DNA of 64,000 bases from Boesenbergia rotunda (lineage: Eukaryota; Streptophyta; Magnoliopsida; Zingiberales; Zingiberaceae). The position numbers and the translations under genes are program-made. This document shows positions 23,280-34,870 of the stretch, in pieces; the stretch's first letter is position 1, and each line of letters opens with the position of its first letter. The notes under the pieces were generated by a model that ran no database searches, was not told where the DNA came from, and saw only the letters and a program-made list of their open reading frames with translations. The stretch spans positions 83,096 to 147,095 of the forward strand of contig JAGFNQ010007658.1 in NCBI GenBank assembly GCA_024364735.1, read 5' to 3'.

Positions 23280-23466
23280 GTATGGGGATTCTTGTTTGTT
23301 TTCTAATTCTGATCGATGGGGTAGAGATAGAGAAGAATCAATACTGAACGATCAAGGAAGACAAAAGCTTATTTTGGATCCGTCAAAGAGGGATTTACTA
23401 TATCGAGTGAGCCTCCAAGAACACAACCAAGTTAGTTTGGGACTACACATCTACGAGAGGAGATTT
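23280..23466 (+). pseudogene. Possible eIF4B-like fragment, upstream part
   Basis: The frame gives SNSDRWGRDREES followed by GRQKLILDPSKRD. Plant eIF4B proteins have a D-x-W-x-R/G-rich segment and then an RxKLxLxPxxxD motif shortly before the NPFG-containing repeats. The sequence stops at the CACTA terminus at 23467. The identification is tentative but gains weight because an eIF4B-like NPFG block lies just beyond the other end of the same transposon. Confidence 0.4.
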
Positions 23467-23760
23467 CACTACACCAAAAAGTTAGTTTCGCGACGGTTGT
23501 TTTGCGGCAGTTTATAAAACCGCCGTAAAATATGTATTTTACGACGGCGTTTGCGGCGGTTTGGCAACTGCTGTAAAATAATAGAATTTAGCGGCGGTTT
23601 CATGGTAACCGTCGCTAAATTATTATAGTCTATCAGCGATTTACGTGGCGGTCACATCTGATGTTAATATGTAGTGGCGGTTTTATGAAACCGTCGTAAA
23701 AATTTACCTTATGGCGGCGGTTTTGTAAACTGTCGCAAAATTTTCAACTATAAAATTTTT
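23467..23760. repeat. GCGGCGGTTT subterminal repeats, left end of CACTA
   Basis: Repeated gcggcggttt / aaaccgccg motifs in both orientations, separated by 15-30 bp, for example ggcggttttatgaaaccgtcg. This is the typical binding-site region for the CACTA accessory protein. The motif differs from the acaacggtttt type of the other two CACTA elements in this window. Confidence 0.85.
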
Positions 23761-23859
23761 TAAATTTTACAAAAATTTAAAATTTGCCTTATATTTTAAA
23801 TGTTGCACTAATGTATTTATTTAATTTTGTACAAGAAACATTAGTGTTCCAGATGGTTA

Positions 23860-25610
23860 TTCAAGCAATATTTCTAGGTGCATTGATGTGGATAATCTTA
23901 AGATATGTGGGATGTTGAAAAGTCATGATAATCATATACTGATGGAGCAATTTCTACCCCTAGCCATGCGAACAAATTTGCCGGAAGACATTTCAGCAGT
24001 GTTGATTGAGTTGTGCTCATTCTTTAGGAGCTTATGTGGGAAAGTGTTATTGATTAAGGATTTAGACAAATTACAAGATCAAATTGTACTCACTTTATGC
24101 CTCATGGAAATGTTATTCCCTCTATCATTTTTCACAGTTATGGTTCACCTAGTTGTTCACCTTGTTGGAGAAGTTAAGCTTGGAGGTCCTGTCTATTACC
24201 GATGGATGTATCCTATAGAAAGGTTAGAGATAAATATCATTTTATTGATGCTATATTAGCTTATTATTTATACTGCTTATGGTCTATTTTGATTTAATAG
24301 GTACTTAGGACAACTGAAATCATATGTGCGTAATAAGGCAAGACCAGAAGGCTCTATAGCTGAAGGTTATCTTGCTCAAGAGATTCTTACTTTTTGTTCA
24401 AGGTATCTAGACAATATCGAGACAAGATGGAATCGACCTAGTCGTGTGGATGATGAGCATGACAAATTAGAGCCCAAATCACGAGCATCTGAACTATTTC
24501 CTCAAATAGGGAAGCCAGTTGGTGGATCTACATATTTTACTCTATCCTCGATAGTGGATCTACATATTTTACTCTATCCTCGATAGAGAAGTTGCAAACT
24601 CATAGGCATGTGTTAATCAACTGCCCAGTAGTCAATCCTTATCTTGAGTGAGTAATTTTTGTGCTGACATTATTTATTAGAATTTCCTATTTTAGAATAT
24701 AATATGGTCAAAATATGTAGGGAATTTCGACATATTGTGAAGAGACAACTACGGAGTCGTACAAGGAATACTTCTGAGATAGACAAGAAGGTTCATAGGG
24801 AGTTTGTTGGTTGGTTCTCTGATCGTGTGAGTTATAAATACCTCATATACATGCATAGTTTATATTTTTTAAATATACATATGACTAACACAGATATAAT
24901 CTTGTATTTAGATTCGCAATAATCTCAACAATCTTCCTGAATTAGATAAAGACATTCTTATCAGTCTTGCTCAAGGACCTTATGACCAAGCTACAAGATT
25001 CTCTGCATACAATGTTAATGGATACAAGTTTCGAACTTTGTCTCGAGATAATGCATTAAAAACTCAAAATAGTGGAGTTTTTGGCAATTTTGGAACAAGG
25101 AGTTACTCAAGTAGGTGGGATACCCAAATGAATTTTAGAGAGGTTCCTTACTATAGAAAGTTGATTAATGTTATCGAGCTTGTATATAATGGCTTTAGGG
25201 TTCCCTTGTTTAAATGTCAATGGGCCAACACGACGAATCCTAGAGGCATACAAAAAGACAAGTTAGGCTTTACCTCTGTTATCTTTGCAAGGTTAATACA
25301 TACTGGGGAACATCAAGATGATGAGTCATATATCAATGTTTCTGAAGCTCAAATGGTTTATTATGTTGATGATGAGAAGCAAAAAAATTGGTGCATACCG
25401 ATTCACTTAATGCCAAAGGATTTTTATGACATGGGTGAAGATGTTGAAGGAATTATGCCATGTAATGAGGCATATCCACCCCAAAACCTAGAAAACTATT
25501 TCTCAGATGATATTTTGCAATTAGCAAGAATGACTACAGATGATGAACCTCAAAGTTCTACTATCATTGGGAATGTTGATGATGATGTAAATGAGGATAT
25601 GGTTATGTGA
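23860..25610 (+). pseudogene. TNP2-type transposase, C-terminal half only
   Basis: The frame starts abruptly in the DUF4218 block (KSHDNHILMEQFLPLA near 23920), then LGGPVYYRWMYPIERL, an intron and NKARPEGSIAEGYLAQE. After a 27-bp tandem duplication at 24532-24590 that breaks the frame, further exons lead to the DUF4216 block (FRVPLFKCQWANT, DKLGFTSVIF) ending at 25610. The N-terminal and catalytic domains are absent; the subterminal repeats run directly into the remaining half. The element therefore could not move itself. Confidence 0.88.
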
Positions 25611-26037
25611 AAGAAATGACTAGAACTTGATTATCATATTGTGTTTTCTAAAATAGTTTCCAAACCTCTTACCGTGATATTATTTTGCTTATATTGTGAT
25701 AATTTTACACAAATAGTTTCTAAAATAGTTTCATTACTGTGATAATTTTATATATGATGATGCCTTTACTGTGATAATTTTATATATGTGATAATTTTAC
25801 ATGCCTTTACTGTGATAATTTTGCATATATTGTGATAATATATGATGATGCCTTTACTATGATAATTTTATATGTCTTTAAATTTTCAAGTGGTTATGTG
25901 AAAGCATATATTGTTCTACTATTTTTAGTTTCCAATCCCACAAGTCCTATTCATGTTATCATTATATATGTATATGTGTGTGAAATTATAATATATGTAT
26001 TTTGCACAATCTGTATTTTGTAAAAACAATTTTAGAT

Positions 26038-27745
26038 ATGCCTAGAAAAAAGAGACATCCTCCTAGGTGTCATTCGACACAAAGTGCACCTATACTTGAG
26101 AAAGCATCTCAAATTTCTACCCAGAGCGCACCTACAGTTCACATTAGTTCATCCACTGAGAATGGATCTTCTTCCCACCAACCTGAGCAATGCAATGCCC
26201 AAACTCTCTCAAACACTGCAACAGGAGATTTTGAAGACCAAGCTTTAAGGGATCTTGAAGAGGAAGAAGTTTTAAGAGATCATGAAGAGGAAGAAGCTTT
26301 AATGACTGCCAAGAGTAGGACCAAAATCGTGTGGACAGTTGATGTCACTGGTTTGTGATTTTTACTTACTAAATTTTATTTGCTTTTTTATATTTAATTA
26401 TTGGTTTATTTCTAACAATTTTGAATATGATTTTTTTTAGATGAGCAAGGTAACAAAGAAGAACGACAACTCAAAGTGCAAGATGTAGTTGCACTTGCAG
26501 CTGGAAAACGAATAATTACTGAATGGAATGATAAGAATCAACCAATTAGAGATTCTGGTGGCTTACTAGGAGGATATTTGGGACATGTTGGTAGTAATTT
26601 TAACAACTTTCCTATAATATATAACACTTGGCATAAAGTTCCTTTGGATTATAAGGAAAACATATATAAAAGAAATATCCAGGTTTGAATAATAATTAAT
26701 TGCATAAATTTGACCTTCTTGGTATTGTTTGATAATAATTTTGTGTTTGATTTGAAGGAAAAATTTATTGTTGATGATGATCACCAGAAGAAGTATATCA
26801 TTGGAAGTCTTTCAAAAAAATGGAGAGATACCAAATGCAGAGTATTTCAAAGCCATTACCAACCAGAGCATAGATGGGATGAAAATGTCAACTTGCACCC
26901 TAATGGGATTCCTAAAGAGCATTGGGCAGCCTTTTTGGAATATAAATTAAGTGCTGAAGGAAATGTAGTACAATAATATAATGACATTATTTCCATATTT
27001 TTTAAAATATTATTGGTAATCAACTCTTAGTTATGTCCATTAGTTTGTTAATCTATGTATATATTAATGTACAGGCATTGAGTGAAAAAAATTCTGCTAA
27101 TAGAAAGCGACAAACAATTCCTCACACTCTTGGGTTAAAGACACTCGCCAGAAAACAACACGAACTGGTACACATATTTTATTCTCTTTTTGTTGATATT
27201 GTTAATTGTAGCAAAATGATTTGGTAGGTTTTAGATCTAATTAATGTTATCGCATAATGTAAGGAAACTCAAACAAGCAGAAAATATAGTAGAGGGGAAA
27301 TGTATCTTGTTGCTCACACAAAGAAAGATGGATCTTTTGTCAATGATGAGGCCCAAAAAAAGAATATAAGTTATAAATATATTTTGGATGTTTTGAGTGT
27401 TTATATTGTTTCTAAATATGTAATTTATGCTTAGACTTCAAAATTTTCATTTAATGTGGATAGGAAGATTTAGAAAAGGAGATTAGTCAAGGATCTACTA
27501 CAGATGAAGCATTTATGAAAGTCTTTGGGAAAGAGCACCTGGGATCTGTTTGAGGCATGGGATTTGGTGTCTGTCCATCCCAACTTGGGTCATCATCTCG
27601 CTCAGGAGGCTCGATTCAATCTGATGGTCCATCAAGAGCTGAACACGAGAACTTGAAGCTACAGTTAAAATTGTTGCAAGATCAAATGACCTTTATTATG
27701 AGTCAACAAGGAGGTCAATTTCCCACTGCTTTACAGACTAATCAG
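26038..27745 (+). pseudogene. tnpA-like (Ptta/En/Spm) accessory protein gene
   Basis: It starts MPRKKRHPPRCHSTQ at 26038, right after a ttttag acceptor. Exon-like blocks with GT...AG borders follow at about 26038-26350, 26441-26682, 26757-26969, 27076-27165, 27263-27360 and 27463-27745. Blocks such as HYQPEHRWDENVNLHPNG, NRKRQTIPHTLG and RAEHENLKLQLKLLQDQM (a C-terminal coiled coil) are those of plant Transposase_24/Ptta proteins, which bind subterminal repeats. One stop occurs near 27551. The last intron starts at 27746 and contains the Mutator-like element; a candidate last exon is at 33369-33457. Confidence 0.8.
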
Positions 27746-28360
27746 GTATAGTTTTTATTGGGGCAATTTACGAAAGGGCGTACCCAAGAATAGATATTTA
27801 CCAAACGGCGTACCATGGTTTCATTTTCACCAAAGGGCGTACTTAATAATAGTGAACTTCCTTTTATACCCCTCCTGTTATCTACTGTCTTTCTCCTTCT
27901 CTCTCTCAGTAACAAATTTCGAGACGTCTGCAGATACTTTTTCAGACTTTCATTTTAAAATAATATATTATGAAATCGGCGCTGAAAACGTTATAAGGTA
28001 AACATCAAAAAAATATTTCAGTTAACAAATATCTCATCCAACGTGATTTAAAAATATAAATAAATAATTTTTATATTTGATTAATAGAAATTAATATATT
28101 AAATAATATTTAATATATATATTAATATATATAAAAAATATTAATAAATATATTAATAATATTTAATAAATATATTAATATCTCATCCCACGCTCTTTAT
28201 TAATAAATATATTAATAAATATATATAAATATATTAATATATTAATATATTAATAAATATATATAAATATATTAATATATTAATAAATGTATTAATATAT
28301 AAAAAAAATTTGAAAAAAAACGTTGGCTGAAAATTAAAAAAAAGAGCGTGTATTGATTTC

Positions 28361-28500
28361 AGGCCCACGCTGGGCCTGAAATCAATACTTTCAGGCCCAC
28401 GCTGGGCCTGAAATCAATACTTTCAGGCCCAGCGTGGGCCTAAAAGTTTTTATTTCAGGCTCACGTTGAGCCTGAAATCTTTTGATTCAGGCCGACGTGG
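28361..28500. repeat. TCAGGCCCA palindrome cluster, left arm
   Basis: Units of tttcaggcccacgctgggcc followed by tgaaa, each itself a palindrome, occur three to four times. Their mirror copies are at about 31060-31165. Related caggccctcc / gggcctgaag units lie at 28600-28735 and 30780-30965. Confidence 0.85.
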
Positions 28501-28789
28501 ACTCAAATTTTTTTCTATTTTAAAAATATATTAATATATAAAAAAATCTATCAAAATACTTAATTTCAGATTCAAACACAGTGCCTAAAGTCATCCCAGG
28601 AGGGTCTGAAGTCAAATAACTTCAGATCCTATAAATAATTAATTTAATAAATAATAATTAAATATAAAAAATATTTTTAAAATTAAAAAATTTTCAGTGT
28701 CCTGGGGCCTGAAGTAATCAGACTTCAGGCCCTCCATCATTGATATAAAAATATATAAAAAAAATTTATAAAAAGGTTTAATATATAAT

Positions 28790-29580
28790 TACATATTATA
28801 TTGGAGTGATTTAGGTATATCAATGAGTTTGGGTGCCGAAACATCTAATAGGAGTGGTCTAGGAGATGAGATTTTGGGTGCCGAAACATCTAATCTTGCT
28901 GTATCACCAATGCTATAGGAGTGGTTTAGGTATATCAGTGAGTTTTGAGCAAAACTCACTGATGGACTTACCATATTTGGAATTCTAAAAATCCTATATC
29001 AGTAGACAGGGTTGAGCTAGGAGATGAGATTTTGGGTGCCCAAACCTCTAATCTTGCTGTATCACCAATGTTATAGGATTGGTTTAGGTATATCAGTGAG
29101 TTTTGAGCAAAACTCACTGATGGACCTACCATATTTGGAATTCTGAAAACTCTATATCAGTAGACAGGGTTGAGCTAGGAGATGAGATTTTGTGTGCCGA
29201 AACATCTAATCTTGCTGTATCACCAATGCTATAGGAGTGGTTTAGGTATATTAGGGAGTTTTGAGCAAAACTCACTGATGGACCTACCATATTTGGAATT
29301 CTGAAAACTCTATATCAGTAGATAGGGTTAAGCTAGGAGATGAGATTTTGGGTGCCGAAACCTCTAATCTTGCTGTATCATCAATGCTATAGGAGTTGTT
29401 TAGGTATATCAGTGAGTTTTGAGCAAAACTCACTGATGGACCTACCATATTTGGAATTCTGAAAACTCTATATCAGTAGACAGGGTTGAGCTAGGAGATG
29501 AGCTTTTGGGTGTCGAAACCTCTAATCTTGCTGTATCACCAATGCTATAGGAGTGGTTTAGGTATATCAGTGAGTTTTGG
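28790..29580. repeat. 158-bp tandem array, left arm
   Basis: The landmark gagcaaaactcactgatgga begins at 28947, 29105, 29263 and 29421, an exact 158-bp period. Partial units lie at both ends. Each unit also contains a smaller inverted pair, ttttgagcaaaactcactga versus tcagtgagttttg. Confidence 0.92.
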
Positions 29581-29599
29581 CATTGGTGATACACCTAAA

Positions 29600-30710
29600 C
29601 CACTGATACACCGAAACCTCAAAACTCACTGATATACCTAAACCACTCCTATAGCATTGGTGATACAGCAAGATTAGAGGTTTCGGCACCCAAAATCTCA
29701 TCTCCTAGCTCAACCCTGTCTACTGATATAGGATTTTCAGAATTCCAAATATGGTAGGTCCATCAGTGAGTTTTGAGCAAAACTCACTGATATACCTAAA
29801 CCACTCCTATAGCATTGGTGATACAGCAAGATTAGAGGTTTCGGCACCCAAAATCTCATCTCCTAGCTCAACCCTGTCTACTGATATAGAGTTTTCAGAA
29901 TACCAAATATGGTAGGTCCATCAGTGAGTTTTGCTCAAAACTCACTGATATACCTAAACCAATCCTATAGCATTGGTGATACAGCAAGATTAGAGGTTTC
30001 GGCACCCAAAATCTCATCTTCTAGCTCAACCCTGTCTACTGATATAGGATTTTCAGAATTCCAAATGTGATAGGTCCATCAGTGAGTTTTGCTCAAAACT
30101 CACTGATATACCTAAACAACTCCTATAGCATTGGTGATACAACAAGATTAGAGGTTTCGGCACCCAAAATCTCATCTCCTAGCTCAACCCTTTCTACTGA
30201 TATAGAGTTTTCAGAATTCCAAATAGTAGGTCCATTAGTGAGTTTTGCTCAAAACTCACTGATATACCTAAACCACTCCTACAACATTGGTGATACAGCA
30301 AGATTAGAGGTTTCGACACCCAAAATCTCATCTCCTAGCTCAACCCTATCTACTGATATAGGGTTTTTAGAATTCCAAATATGGTAGGTCCATCAGTGAG
30401 TTTTGCTCAAAACTCACTGATATAGCTAAACCACTCCTATAGCATTGGTGATACAGCAAGATTAGAGGTTTCGGCACCCAAAATATCATCTCCTAGCTCA
30501 ACCCTGTCTACTGATATAGAGTTTTTAGAATTCCAAATATGGTAAGTCTATCAGTGAGTTTTGCTCAAAATTCACTGATATACCTAAACCACTCCTATAG
30601 CATTGGTGATACAGCAACATTAGATGTTTCGGCACCCAAAATCTCATCTCCTAGACCACTCCTATTAGATGTTTCGGCACCCAAACTCACTGATATACCT
30701 AAACCACTCT
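29600..30710. repeat. 158-bp tandem array, right arm (inverted)
   Basis: The same unit in opposite orientation recurs with landmark gctcaaaactcactga at 29933, 30091, 30247, 30405 and 30563. Periods are 158, 156, 158 and 158 bp. A further unit near 29775 has the inner segment flipped (gagc instead of gctc). The right arm has about one to two more units than the left. Confidence 0.92.
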
Positions 30711-31710
30711 TATATAATATGTAATTATATATTAAACCTTTTTATAAATTTTTTTATATATATTTTTATATCAATGATTGAGGGCCTGAAGTCTGATTAC
30801 TTCAGGCCCTCCTTGGGCCTGAAGTCGGATGACTTCAGGCCCTAGGGCACTAAAAATTTTTTAATTTTAAAAATATTTTTTTATATTTAATTATTATTTA
30901 TTAAATTAATTATTTATAGGATCTGAAGTTATTTGACTTCAGACCCTCCTGGGATGACTTCAGGCCTTGTGTTTGAATCTGAAATTAAGTGTTTTGATAG
31001 ATTTTTTTATATATTAATATATTTTTAAAATAAAAAAAAATTTGAGTCCACGTCGGGCCTGAATCAAAAGATTTCAGGCCCAATGTGGGTCTGAAATAAA
31101 AAATTTCAGGCCCACGCTGGGCCTGAAAGTATTGATTTCAGACCCAGCGTGGACATGAAATCAATACACGCTCTTTTTTTTTAATTTTCAGCAAACGTTT
31201 TTTTTCAAAATTTTTTTATATTAATATATTTATTAATATATTATTATATTTATATATATTTATTAATAAAGAGCGTGAGATGAGATATTAATATATTTAT
31301 TAAATATTATTAATATATTTATTAATATTTTTTATATATATTAATATATATATTAAATATTATTTAATATATTAATTTCTATTAATCAAATATAAAAATT
31401 ATTTATATTTTTAAATCACGTTGGATGAGATATTTGTTAACTGAAATATTTTTTTAATGTTTACCTTACAATGTTTTCAGCGCCGATTTCATAATATATT
31501 ATTTTAAAATAAAAGTCTGAAAAAGTATCTGTAGACGTCTTGAAATTTGTTACTGAGAGAGAGAAGGAGAAAGACAGTAGATAATAGGAGGGGTATAAAA
31601 GAAAGTTCACTATTATTAAGTGCGCTCTTTGGTGAAAATGAAACCATGGTACGCCGTTTGGTAAATATCTATTCTTGTGTACGCCCTTTGGTAAATTGCC
31701 CTTTTTATTG

Positions 31711-33368
31711 ACTTCTCATTTTATGGATCATAATTCTTATCAGGCCTTTACTGTCAAATTATAGTTTTGACTATTGACTGAATCACTAGTTCTTTCAAGG
31801 ACTTAAGTTAGTGGGATGAAGCATTTTCATAGCAAATTGACTGATTGTGCAACCTAAACTGTTCTTTTACCAATGCTAAATGAAAGCATAGGACAGAGTC
31901 TCAAGAAAAGAGAACACAAAGTAAGTAACTGCAGAGAGATATACAATGTCCATTCAGAACTTGCACAGAAACATACAAACAATTTTGGAGTATCTAAAAT
32001 GCATTCTACATGTTTATACATCCCAAGGCAACTACGGTTTCAATTTTTTTGTATCATGCCACATGATCTGCAAGGAACATATCGTTGATGGATGACCAAT
32101 ACGCTTATACCCATATCTCTAATGATTTTCTTGCATATTAACCTATAATACTAGGAAGAATGCCTAATTACATATACTTGGTATGATGCAAAATATTCCA
32201 CAACCCTGAGAGTTAAAAGTTATACTGTAAGGTAATAAATGTTGGAATTTTGATAAAACCAAATTTATGTAATTCATTTTAAAGAACATCAATGAAGATT
32301 GAAATTCTACAAACAATTTGCATCAAGCCACCAACCCAACGTCCACGTAAATGAAGCTCCAAACAAGACAACCCATACAAAAGGTGACAAAATACCAAGC
32401 CTTTCAAATAACAAATTGAAGAGAACCTAAACAATGGTGATTAAAGGGGAGGGCTTCAAGTGATGACTCTAGTAAGTAGTAACAGGGAAAAAAATCCATG
32501 CTGTGTGTTGGAATTGCATCAACAAAGGAGAGATTCAGAGACATTTTGAAGAACTGTTTTATTTGGGAAAGTCTAAGTCCTGAGCTATTACTAGTTTCCA
32601 GTATTGTTATCCATCATTCCTTCTTGAGTTGCCCATCCTTTGAAACTAAAAATTATGGAGCACAATCACAGATATCAAGGGTGTGAAAATTTTCTTAAAT
32701 TCTATAAATAATCTACCTTAGATTGATGTCTAAAAAAAAAGAGACTAATTAGGGTTATTTAGTATACAATCACAAATGTGTACTAGGCATTTACATCAAG
32801 ATTACATAAAAGAAACTTACATTAGTCAATCTAAATAGACAAAATTTGGGCTTTCCCCCTCGCCCATACTTTAGCAAATGTGTTCCTTTACACTCAAGTG
32901 TAAGCATTTTCTAGGGGTCTCAACACCTGTACACTGCATATATGCCTTTGATGCCTTTGATGACCGAGTGAAGTGTAAGCATATTCTTATATGCCTTTAC
33001 TGCTTATATGCCTTTGATGTAAAGTCAGTGTTATATGCCTTCACTACATTTTTGTTTTCTTTTGCATATTGACATGACTTCACTGCATGTTTTGTTTTTC
33101 TTTTGCTGACCGAGTGAGATGATGTAATTTGCACCACAATTATGTGGCCTACTGCATGTATTTGTTGGCCTACTACATGAATTTTCTTGTTTATAACTCC
33201 TTAAGTAATATGTTTCTGTTTTCTTTATGTCTAATTTATAATTTGATGGATCGATAGCAATGTCTTTTTTGCAATTAACTCCTGTCTCATATAACATCTT
33301 TATTTTTATAACATCATTTCCATGATCAAACTTCTAATATTGGCGTTTTATCTAATTTCATGCAACAG
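31711..33368. other. Remaining last-intron sequence of tnpA
   Basis: No recognisable coding sequence. A short family of imperfect repeats with tatatgcctttgatg lies at about 32935-33050. The interval ends at a caacag acceptor at 33363-33368. Confidence 0.45.
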
Positions 33369-33457
33369 ACATAGGCTCACCATTAGAAGCAAGGCGCTCT
33401 TCCGAAGCTAGTCACGAACCCCAAAATGAAGGATCATCATCATCTTCTAACCCTTAG
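33369..33457 (+). pseudogene. Candidate last exon of tnpA
   Basis: After a caacag acceptor the sequence encodes GSPLEARRSSEASHEPQNEG followed by a serine run and a stop at 33455-33457, a plausible hydrophilic C-terminus. The reading phase does not join cleanly to the exon ending at 27745, so either a frame-shifting change or another splice site must be involved. Confidence 0.4.
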
Positions 33458-33639
33458 CCTTTTTTTCTTTAGATTATAAGTCTACTATTGTTAAGATTTT
33501 TTTATGTTAAGGATTTGTATTTGCTTAGACATTAGCAAGATAAACTTGCATTTGATACATTGGTTTGTTCTTAATACCTTTTGAATTAAATTAGTTGTGA
33601 TGATTTCAAATTGCACACAAATTGGTTGAGCATAATGTT

Positions 33640-34286
33640 AACTAATAACGACGGTTTTATAAATCGTCGCAATAATTTTAGCAATTTCATGCTAATAAAA
33701 TTTGTGGTGGTAAAAATTTATGGCAGCGAGTTGTGGCGGTTAACAAATCGTCGCTATTTTTTGTTTGCGGCGGGTCGGGAACTGCCACTAAAATTTTAAC
33801 GTGTTTTTTAACAAAGTGATTTGCGGCGGTTCAATCACCACCAAAATCGTCGCAAAATAACTCGCAACGGCGGTTCCAGCAGTTGCTCAAATTGCTACAT
33901 AAACCATCAGTATTAACCATTTGCGGCGGTTTGTAACCGTCGTTATTAATCATCATTTGCGGCGGTTTGTAACCGTCGCTATTAATCACCATTTGCGTCG
34001 GTTTGTAACCGCCGCTATTAACAATCACCCTTCACCATTTGCGGCGGTTTCCAAACCGTTGTTAAACTTTTAGTGTGACATTTTAGTCAACTGATTTGCG
34101 GCGGTTTAACCGCCGCAAAATAATTCACGGCAGTTGTACCAGTGGTTGCTCAAAACCGCCGCAAAATGGATGGCGACACTACGGATAGCGGCGGTTTCAA
34201 AACCGCCATAAATGGTTAATAGCGGCAGTTTGAACCGCCGCAAACCACATAATGAACCGTCACAAAACACCTATTTTGGTGTAGTG
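33640..34286. repeat. GCGGCGGTTT subterminal repeats, right end of CACTA
   Basis: More than ten gcggcggtttgtaaccgtcg-type units in both orientations extend to the right terminus. The array is about twice as long as that at the left end. Three near-identical 39-bp repeats (ttaatcatcatttgcggcgg...) occur at about 33910-34030. Confidence 0.88.
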
Positions 34287-34439
34287 TCCGCTGAGAAAGG
34301 CATGGACTAGAATAGGTTGGACTCTGATAATGCGATAAAGAAGACCAGCATGCCTACTAGTTCACATTCAATTCAGACCTTCAGTGCATAATCAAATAGC
34401 GCCTGAAGGCCACAATCAGTATCTATTGCAGCATAAGTG

Positions 34440-34870
34440 GTAGTGAAGTCTAGACCAAAGACAAATCCTTTTGGGGATGAAAAGACGCAAGAGATTCTCT
34501 TGCATGAGAAAGGTATAGATTGGAGGAAAATCGACAAGGATCTGGAACACTGTAGTGTGGAAACACTTGAGACTGATGAAGAAAAGTCCTAAAGAAGAAA
34601 TTGATAAGCTGAATGAATTGATTAAAGAAGCCAAGTTAGACATCAATAGTAAGGTGAAGTCTAGACCAAAGACAAATCCTTTTGGGGATGAAAAGACGCA
34701 AGAGATTCTCTTGCATGAGAAAGGTATAGATTGGAGGAAAATCGACAAGGATCTGGAACACTGTAGTGTGGAAACACTTGAGACTGATGAAGAAAAGTCC
34801 TAAAGAAGAAATTGATAAGCTGAATGCATTGATTAAAGAAGCCAAGTTAGACATCAATAGTAAGGTTAAG
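34440..34870 (+). pseudogene. eIF4B-like fragment with 211-bp tandem duplication
   Basis: Each copy encodes SRPKTNPFGDEKTQEILL, HEKGIDWRKIDKDLEH and, after a one-base slip, KEEIDKLNELIKEAKLD. This matches the C-terminal NPFG...EKGxDWRKID repeat of plant translation initiation factor 4B, which helps eIF4A unwind mRNA 5' leaders. Two copies, 34443-34653 and 34654-34864, are virtually identical direct repeats. The frame breaks in both, and no full gene is present. Together with the piece before the CACTA at 23280-23466, this suggests an eIF4B-like locus split by the transposon. Confidence 0.65.

Larger units (their letters stand above)
27761..31701. mobile_element. Mutator-like fold-back element, 3.9 kb palindrome
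   Basis: The termini are GGGCAATTTAC at 27761 and its inverse GTAAATTGCCC ending at 31701. TTTTTATTG is repeated exactly on both sides (27752-27760 and 31702-31710); a 9-bp duplication is the hallmark of Mutator-like elements. Nearly the whole element is two inverted arms meeting near 29590. Each arm carries, from outside in, a terminal block with gggcgtac motifs, an AT-rich block, palindromes with gggcctgaaa, and a 158-bp tandem array. No transposase is seen. It sits seven bases inside the last tnpA intron of the CACTA host. Confidence 0.92.
23467..34286 (+). mobile_element. CACTA transposon, 10.8 kb, with nested Mutator-like element
   Basis: It starts CACTACACCAAAAAG and ends CTATTTTGGTGTAGTG, matching inverted termini. 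Arrays of gcggcggttt-type units lie inside both ends. On the plus strand it carries a truncated TNP2-type transposase and a spliced tnpA-like gene. The flanks are ttt and tcc, so no exact 3-bp duplication is visible. About 3.95 kb of its length is the nested element at 27761-31701. Confidence 0.9.

Noticed and set aside
30067..30387. Repeated frame reading SVSFAQNSLIYLNHSY
   Set aside because: By-product of the 158-bp array; present only where the unit lacks a stop.
28790..30724. CRISPR-like regular repeats
   Set aside because: The 158-bp units are contiguous without unique spacers and belong to a plant transposon.
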